25,772 nucleotides of DNA. Source: Saccoglossus kowalevskii (taxonomy: Eukaryota; Hemichordata; Enteropneusta; Harrimaniidae). A program made the translations under genes and the position numbers. Positions 19,555 to 25,772 of the stretch are shown here, piece by piece (within the stretch, counting starts at the first letter, position 1; the number at the start of each line of letters is the position of its first letter). The stretch spans positions 210,630 to 236,401 of the forward strand of contig NW_003123417.1 of the NCBI RefSeq assembly GCF_000003605.2, in the 5' to 3' direction. The notes under the pieces are model-generated. The model did not search any database. It was not told the DNA's origin and saw only the letters and a list, made by a program, of their open reading frames with translations.

Positions 19555-21190
19555 CCCTACTTCTCAGCGTGAAACCAATATTTGTCTTCGATTTGGACAT
19601 TTTATGATCGAAACATTAAAAATTTTGTTTGTTATGTATGTGTCACACCACATTTTATTAATGTTAAATTAGGTGATTTTTACAAATGCTTTTTCAATCG
19701 TAAATGCAAATGGCGACATTTTGAAATGACAATGTATGCCATTCAGTGCTAAAAAAAATTATTTATATACAAAAATTGAAGCATTGTTTTATACTTTTGC
19801 ATCGAATGAAGTCAATAGTTGTACAATTTACTTGAACTGTTATGTACCCCCAAGGATCGGAAATATCACAGGTTTTTGGATCGACCATGTTAACGTGAAC
19901 GACACCATTTTGACAAGAATCTTTTAGTGATATCAGTATGTTGGTACGCAAAGTTTTTTTCCCTATTAAAACTAGAAGATGAACATAATTCCCAATATTA
20001 ATCTGTACATGGCAGGAACTGGATGTTAATGAGTTGGTAGGATGGTTTTGATGCATATCAGGATTCAAAAACCCCAAATTTCATAGTGCTCATTTGGTTT
20101 ACAGTTGCCCGAATTTGAGGTCAAAGTGAAGTCATACAACGAGGTATCGCTTTGCATGTCGGTAGATTTTCCGATTTTAATGAATATTCTGACGATATTG
20201 TAATCTGTTTGACTTCCTGAATCCCTCGGCCCGGGTGTGAATGGTTTGTTTACCCGCAATGAGGTTTGAAAAAAAAAAAAAAAGAGTCGTTTCCAGACCC
20301 GGAATAGAGGGACTGATTAATCACAAAGAAACCGCATACCACTCAAATACAGTTGTAGTTTTATACTGGTCAATACGCTTTGAAGACGCATCATTGTTGC
20401 CTTGGGCCATTTGCTTAGTGTTTTTATAGGAGGGGCTTCAATAAGCCTAAAATCAAAAATGCTACCATCATTTATTTTTGGAAATATAAACAATTATGTA
20501 AGGAAAACACGACTGGAATTTGAATAAACCAGAGTAACAGCCAAGTTGACCTTCAGTGGAAGTGCCACTATGACAGACTCTGTTTTCTCCTAGAACGAGT
20601 TTTACAAAACATTTTCATAAATACGACTAAGTTCACCAGAATTAATGTGAATTGAGGAAGAAACTGACTCTCACTGGAGATCCTATTCTACAAGCATTAT
20701 ACAGGATTACATTAAAGGGGAATCTCTCAATCCCATGGATTGCACCAAAGAATCATGGGACACTACTAGTATTGTTTATGTTGTTCACAAAGTTAATCCA
20801 TCTTTTGTTATCCATTGTAATTTTAATCCAAAAAGTAAATTTGTTGTGAGATTAGGCTTAACTGGAAGTGCCCCTTTACAAGGGCAGTTGGTTTCCTGTT
20901 GTAAATATGTACACTAGATATTCAGTTCATACTAACTACCTGCTATGCAATAGTTTTGGAGTTTATTTTTACATTACTACCTGCAAGCCTTGAGTTTTTA
21001 GCTCCATGCTGCAAGTAAATACTTGATGTATTGTTCATTTAGTATATATAGTCTTGTGCAATGCGAATTCTCATGAATTATACTTACTGTCCCCTACATC
21101 TAGTAGTATTTAGTGACAGTACACCCTTGATGGCGATACAAGGATAAGTAGTGTCTCATTAAAAACAAAATCAATTATAAGCACAAGACA

Positions 21191-21210
21191 TGTGTATACA
21201 TGTATACACA
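21191..21210. repeat. 20-bp perfect palindrome
   Basis: TGTGTATACATGTATACACA is exactly self-complementary. It is alternating purine-pyrimidine in part and may be simple sequence. Confidence 0.75.
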
Positions 21211-22076
21211 CAAGAATTTAGAAACAATAGAAATCTGAGGAGAGGAGGAGTTTAGAAAATCAGTATACCCGGTAAAATAGCAAGAAATAAAAAATTCTCA
21301 ACAACAGTTAAAAGAAAAACAAAACAAAAAAAACCCTTATTATCTAAAATAATGGAAATAAAAACTTCCCGACATAGTGTGAAAAAGTACCCCCCCCCCC
21401 AAATTCAAATGTGTCATCCCTTGCAAGCTCAATGACTTGCTAGAGATTACAGATTTCAATTTTAATGAAGAATTACAGTTCATCACTGGATTTTTAATTT
21501 TGTTGAATTTTATACATGCAAACACGTAAAATAATAGAGCTCATTGTTTCTCTGCCAATGTCATAAAAAAAAATCACTCAAACATCAAAATAATGAAATT
21601 AAACGCCTGTGAAAATAAACTGTTTTACAGTATTGCAAGGATCTTTTTTTTCTTTATCCGACTAAAGAATTTATGAAATTAAAAATTACATAAATCGAAC
21701 CTCTGAATTTATTGCACAAGTGAAAAAACAATTACACATTGGGAAGTTGTACACATTTCATGAGATAGCATTACAAAACGTGCATCTTCCACATTATCAA
21801 AATGTTATAAAGGTCTTAGTATGTACTATTGCATGGATAACTTGTGCTCACTGAATCCAATTACCTCCATTGTGTGAACTTTTCCCACGCAATATTCCTT
21901 TTGTCTTTATTTTAACATTCCAATGTATTGTGCATGCATCCATTCATGTCTAACACATTGTAATGTTAACTGGGAGTTAAGAATTTAACGACAAAAAAAA
22001 CATTGTGTGGTGAAAATTAACACATATTGGTATAGACAATTGAATGCAACTAATTGTCCCGGTGTGTATGTGTGTG
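21211..22076. other. Intergenic; contains a solo family B end
   Basis: AT-rich, with a poly-C run near 21391. 21608-21634 (GTGAAAATAAACTGTTTTACAG then TATT) is a lone family B terminus. No gene is supported. Confidence 0.45.
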
Positions 22077-22103
22077 CATGGAACTATAGTTTATAGTTCC
22101 ATG
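22077..22103. repeat. Perfect 12-bp hairpin, 3-nt loop
   Basis: CATGGAACTATA, loop GTT, TATAGTTCCATG. It sits inside a TGTGTG-rich stretch. Too short for a microRNA precursor as seen. Confidence 0.75.
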
Positions 22104-22855
22104 GTATGTGTGTGGATGGCTCACCAGGTTGGAAACTGTCTACTATGCTCACTCATGTTCATGAACACCAGCTGTTTAGTTTATCCGCCCGATATGCATT
22201 GTAATTCCCGCTCATGGTTGTTCATTTCTTGATTTCTTGCATGGCCACATAATTAAGTTCATTAACTGCTAGCTTATAATTAATAATGAAGAAACCAATT
22301 TAAAATATCTTTCTGATATCAAACAAACACATGAAATTATTGATATAAAAAGTTCAAGGCCCACCCACAAATCCATCTAGAAAAGTTCACAGTCCTGCGT
22401 ATTGCTTACCTCCACTACCAGCCCTAGAATACAGATTCTCCATTGTGAGACTGTGAAAAAACACTTAATCCAGCTCTGCAAGAACTGATGCTGAGCTGCT
22501 CCAGACTTGAACTCCCTCATGTGCCACAAGTGAAACAAGTACAGATTTCATCCACAGATAGACAGATATGCTAAATAGGAATCAACCATTAAATTAGAGG
22601 GATGTGAGGATTGCTGTTTAGAATGTATTCCATGTCCTCTTGCTCATTTCACTTCAACACAACTCCCAAATAATTGCTTGTTTTATTAAGGATGTAAAAA
22701 GCATGACTGTGAAAAAGTATATAGGTAATTAATGTAACGGATGTGGGTTTAATATATAAAAATTACAAAGGAATTATGCCCCTCTGATAGAATGACTCCT
22801 GTCATTAATTCAGTCTGAAAGTTGAAGGCCCAGGTGTCCTTTGTCTCTGTATTGA

Positions 22856-22888
22856 CACCTGATGCCCACCTGATGCCCACCTGATGCT
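22856..22888 (+). repeat. Three 11-bp tandem units containing CACCTG E-boxes
   Basis: CACCTGATGCC is repeated three times, the last with one change. Each unit has a CACCTG E-box; whether this is regulatory is unknown. Confidence 0.7.
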
Positions 22889-23127
22889 ATGTAATTAACC
22901 AATAAAACCTGGCTCAATGCATAAAATGCAAGTTGCCTCCAGCAATAGAAAGTGGTTGCAACCTTGTCAATTTCTTCAGATTTGATGTCTTGTTAAAGTA
23001 TATTGTCAGCTGTTCATGGCCAGAAATGTGTTTTGATAACATGATTAGTGTCACAATATTTACACTGTTTTGTTATTTGATTAGGAGATGATTAGAAGTA
23101 ACAGAGGGGGGTAGAGTTACATTTTAA

Positions 23128-23545
23128 AGGCCCAGGTATACTATAAATACGCTCCTAAACAATAGCGATTATTTCCTTGCTTTTCACAATGTAGTAAACA
23201 GCTCCAGCCAAGCTCCGGTAAAGACATGTTTTCTCAAACTTACAGGTCGATTGTGTTGTGCCAAAATGGATGCATGTGACTATGAATACCACAGCAGTGA
23301 CTGTGTGTAGTATTTATGACAATAAATAGTGTACGAGCTGAGATTTTGGCGAATAAAAGTCAAAAACACGAACCGGGAAAAGGGACGTGCAACTAATCTC
23401 GAATAATTAACTACTATCAATCAAAGTCATGTGATGTTGGACTGCTGAAACAGGATGCGTCATAGGCTATACAAGTGATTAACAACACTCATTAGCCTAG
23501 CCACACCTCCAATTCACACTTGCCTAGGGCAAGTGAATTGGGCCT
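23128..23545. mobile_element. 418-bp MITE in a TTAA target site
   Basis: TTAA at 23124-23127 and 23546-23549 flank an element with ends AGGCCCA and, inverted, AGGCCCA. The right arm carries a near-perfect palindrome (CCAATTCACACTTGCC 23509-23524 against GGGCAAGTGAATTGGG 23527-23542), which extends the foldback. No transposase. A TTAA duplication again points to piggyBac-type mobilisation. The terminal repeats differ from the element at 2698-2854, so this is a separate family. Confidence 0.65.
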
Positions 23546-23549
23546 TTAA

Positions 23550-24463
23550 ATTGTACAAGAAAATTGTTAGAGAAGTGCAAAACAAAATAACAACAACAAA
23601 AACATTACTACCAGGTATCCTCCTAAAAAAATCAAAAATCAAGCTCAAGTCGAAAGGTAAACATGAATTTACACAGTTATTGTATCCCTCCCAGAGTTTG
23701 TGAAGGTGGTTAAGTACAGTGATATTTATCAATAAACTGCTCAATAACGATATATCAGTACAATTAAAACTACATACACTTAATGTGGTTATAGCGATAC
23801 GGTCGCCACACAGCGTGTATTTAAATTTTATATTTTACACAATTTTATACGTCACTATGGATCCCAAAACGTTTTTCATGATTTTCTTATCACATTTTTT
23901 TTTCTTTTACGAAAAACAAGAAGACAAAGCAAGTTTTAAAATGCTATGCACTGTTCGTTTTTATCAAGTATTTGGGTATTAGTAAGTAGTATGCAGACTG
24001 CTTTTTATTAAAAAAACCTTTTCAAATAAAATGTCATATTAAAAAAAAAATGTTTTAATTTTTATTTTTGTTTAAATGAAAAGATTAATATTTTGTGTAA
24101 TAATTTATAGAGGTTAATTATTTGTTGCGTATATCTTTTTTTTTTTTTGATGTTTTTATATGCACTGAATTAAAAGGCAGTGTCGTTTGTGCATGTGTGC
24201 GACGCAAGTGTGAGATTTAATTACATGTATTTATATAATTCACTAGCATTTATCGGATTGAAGATGCATATTACCCATCATACTATGATTTCTAGTCATC
24301 AGGCTCAGGGCAAGTTTACAGACATGGAAATCAAGGACTGCACAACTCATAGCATTCACATGTATTGAGATTGTCAACTGTCCCGCAGAAACTTTGTGAC
24401 AAGTACCACTTCATCTTTTACATGCAATGGGGATTATAGGAACAGTACGCGGGACTGTCAGCA
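23550..24463. other. Intergenic, no gene recognised
   Basis: Very AT-rich with poly-A/T runs. The frames 23744-23514 and 23719-23982 have no domain; the first overlaps the MITE end. Confidence 0.45.
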
Positions 24464-24467
24464 TTAC

Positions 24468-24600
24468 GTCCCTTTATCCAAAAGGATGCCATTCACCCCA
24501 ATGTGAATGCCACGAGCCTGGCAGTTGGGCAGAATATACTCTTGTATTGCACTACTGAGTGTGCAGCCGTCCGTGGTAGTCAAACCCACATTCTCTCGAT
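24468..24600 (-). CDS. Candidate internal exon, possibly a ubiquitin-fold Ras-binding domain
   Basis: A minus-strand frame open from 24640 to the TAA at 24466-24464 has protein-like composition and GC content above its surroundings: ENVGLTTTDGCTLSSAIQ, then EYILPNCQARGIHIGVNG and ILLDKGT. An acceptor (CTGCCCATCAACAG, AG at 24602-24601) and a weaker donor (GAC then GTAATG, GT at 24467-24466) would define a 133-nt exon. The pattern T-L-x(3)-I then L-P-x(3)-R-G-I then L-L-D resembles the Raf-like RBD of RhoGEFs such as PLEKHG5; this is a weak resemblance by eye. Its phase does not fit directly onto the acceptor at 16527, so it is either a separate gene or separated by further exons. It could also be chance. 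Confidence 0.35.
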
Positions 24601-24867
24601 CTGTTGATGGGCAGGCATGGTTGATAGATAAACACTGATTTTACTCACAATCCTTTGCAATTTCTCTGTGGCATGAATTTGAGTTTAATCTGGTCAGGAT
24701 GTTACCAAATTTGACTCCTTATAATATTTGGATTCAAAGGAGAAATTACCAAGTTAAACCCTGGAACTGTCTTGTTTTGTATGCGTTGTTCTGCACAGCA
24801 ATCTTTGTTAATATGGGACCCATATCTTGGTCATGCATGACGGCCGTATCCGGTACATAAAGGTTTC

Positions 24868-25062
24868 ATCATACACCTTATAGGTGCAATTACAATTTTA
24901 CCATGGCATGACAAACACACAATGTAATTTCAAATGACATGTTTTGTTTTGATTGATGAAAGCTGGAGGCGCTGGTCCGGGTGTGATACAGGAAATTATT
25001 GCCCTGATGTGAGGGCGCACTTCCCATAGCGTTAAGAGGCCAGGCAATACAAGGTGTATGAT
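24868..25062. mobile_element. Candidate MITE with perfect 12-bp inverted repeat
   Basis: ATCATACACCTT (24868-24879) is exactly complemented by AAGGTGTATGAT (25051-25062). The enclosed 171 bp includes a GC-richer part (about 24960-25030). No clear target-site duplication was found, and no second copy is in the window. Confidence 0.4.
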
Positions 25063-25142
25063 AACATTATAAAACAAATTGAGTATTCAATTCATCATAA
25101 AATGTATGAAGTGAATTAAAAAAATTTTAAATTTAAAAAGTG

Positions 25143-25440
25143 AATTTAGTGAGTATATCTCCAACATCATATCTGATAAAATTAAATCCAGTGAATATTC
25201 TTGGGGCAACACCAACGTCACTGCCAGTGACATAAAATGTAAATTTAAAATTTAGTGAGTATATCTCCAACATCATATCTGATAAAATTAAATCCAGTGA
25301 ATATTCTTGGGGCAACACCAACGTCACTGCCAGTGACGTAAAATGTAAATTTAAAACTTAGTGAGTATATCTCCAACATCATATCTGATAAAATTGAATT
25401 ATGTGAATATTCTTGGGGCGACCCCAACGTCACTGCTGGT
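25143..25440 (+). repeat. 106-bp tandem array, about 2.8 units
   Basis: GAGTATATCTCCAACATCAT starts at 25151, 25257 and 25363, exactly 106 bp apart, and the units are nearly identical. Each unit ends with TTCTTGGGGC and an AACGTCACTG block that resembles the first ~35 bp of the family A MITE. It also contains AAATCCAGTGAATAT, typical of family B. The third unit runs directly into a full family A copy. Apparent proteins in this stretch are translations of the array. Confidence 0.85.
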
Positions 25441-25647
25441 GGAAACAGCACAAACTCAACTTTGAAGTAATCCTGGGTAACCAAATTTATATATGTTACA
25501 CATGTAGGAGTAATCTTGTTACACTGTTCAGGGGAGTCACAAAAAACATTCCTAAGTACCATTTTCTGGGAATTTTCAGCCTTTGTTTTCACTGTGATGG
25601 TTAGCATGCAGTGAAAATGCCTGGATATGGGTGTGCGACCCTGAGAA
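25410..25647 (+). mobile_element. Family A MITE, copy 3 (238 bp, internally deleted)
   Basis: It begins TTCTTGGGGCGA after a TA at 25408-25409 and ends CGACCCTGAGAA, a degraded form of the family terminal repeat. The middle (CAAACTCAACTTTGAAGTAA through TTACACTGTTCAGGGGAGT) matches the other copies. About 80 bp of the left half is missing. The subterminal hairpin TTTTCACTG (25586-25594) with CAGTGAAAA (25609-25617) is kept. Confidence 0.75.
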
Positions 25648-25732
25648 TTTCACTTTAACAGCATGTACTGGTATGTAAGTACATGAAGGTTTATGTCTGT
25701 TGTTCATGATGAATCTAATGTCTTACTTAATA

Positions 25733-25772
25733 TTATTATACATCTGTTACCGTAACGCCATCAGTTACAGTG
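25733..25772 (+). repeat. 40-bp dispersed repeat, copy 2 (cut by window edge)
   Basis: It matches 11031-11070 at 34 of 40 positions up to the last base of the window, so the repeat probably continues beyond it. Confidence 0.65.

Larger units (their letters stand above)
18616..21190. other. Intergenic with microsatellites, no gene recognised
   Basis: Contains (CATA)n at 18841-18857 and an ATT/AGT trinucleotide tract at 19513-19554. Several 60-104 codon frames (19038-19331, 20077-19763, 20259-20065, 20652-20917) were read on both strands. None shows a recognisable motif, a convincing pair of splice sites or repeat identity. Confidence 0.4.

Noticed and set aside
20094-20190. Possible plus-strand exon (LPEFEVKVKSYNE) with acceptor-like TTTACAG and donor-like GAG then GTATCG
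   Set aside because: Very short and isolated, and the opposite strand is equally open; no partner exon found.
22390-22545. Possible minus-strand exon ending at a strong donor (GAG then GTAAGC)
   Set aside because: The frame starts after a TGA with no good acceptor, and the peptide (MREFKSGAAQHQ onward) is unlike any domain; possibly a non-coding transcript but unsupported.
25133-25607. Repeat-protein-like minus-strand frames (VGVAPRIFTGFNF units)
   Set aside because: The 106-bp unit is not a multiple of three, so the frame shifts in every unit; this is a DNA array, not a protein.

Overview
This is AT-rich nuclear DNA from an intron-bearing eukaryote, most likely a marine invertebrate animal. 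The clues are short coding islands bounded by consensus splice sites, long non-coding stretches full of poly-A/T runs, and many small non-autonomous transposons with terminal inverted repeats. One repeat family has diverged ~157-bp tandem units next to a terminal hairpin, an architecture reminiscent of pearl/Helitron-like elements of bivalves and other invertebrates. I cannot assign the phylum. I see no bacterial genes, rRNA, tRNA or CRISPR array.

All credible coding sequence is on the minus strand. (1) 16526-13483 is a two-exon gene segment. A 390-codon acidic, Ser-rich exon (16524-15355) joins in phase, through an apparent GC-AG intron (15354-13879), to a coiled-coil exon (13878-13483). The coiled-coil exon ends in Cys-Ser-Ile-Met, a CaaX prenylation signal. 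(2) 719-459 is the first coding exon of a second gene downstream on the same strand; the rest lies off the left edge. A 42-residue stretch of it aligns without gaps to the C-terminal part of the large exon of gene 1, so the two may be related. (3) 24600-24468 is a weaker candidate internal exon with a faint resemblance to ubiquitin-fold Ras-binding domains of RhoGEFs such as PLEKHG5.

The rest is intronic or intergenic and rich in mobile elements. Family A is a MITE of about 315-325 bp with a 13-bp terminal repeat at TA sites (810-1123, 4660-4984, 25410-25647). Family B is a MITE of about 200 bp built from repeats of TATTTTCACTG (6181-6367, 9310-9505, 18415-18615, plus remnants). Family C is the tandem-unit, Helitron-like family (1196-2240, 17310-17600 and fragments). 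Two unrelated MITEs sit in TTAA target sites (2698-2854, 23128-23545). At the right edge a family A copy appears nested in a family B fragment, and their junction has been amplified as a 106-bp tandem array.

The most useful leads are the predicted farnesylated coiled-coil protein with its GC-AG intron, the shared motif in the neighbouring gene, the nested-transposon tandem array, and the GC-box/CRE-bearing MITE about 90 bp upstream of the downstream gene's ATG. Functions are not assigned to the proteins because no family is recognised with confidence.
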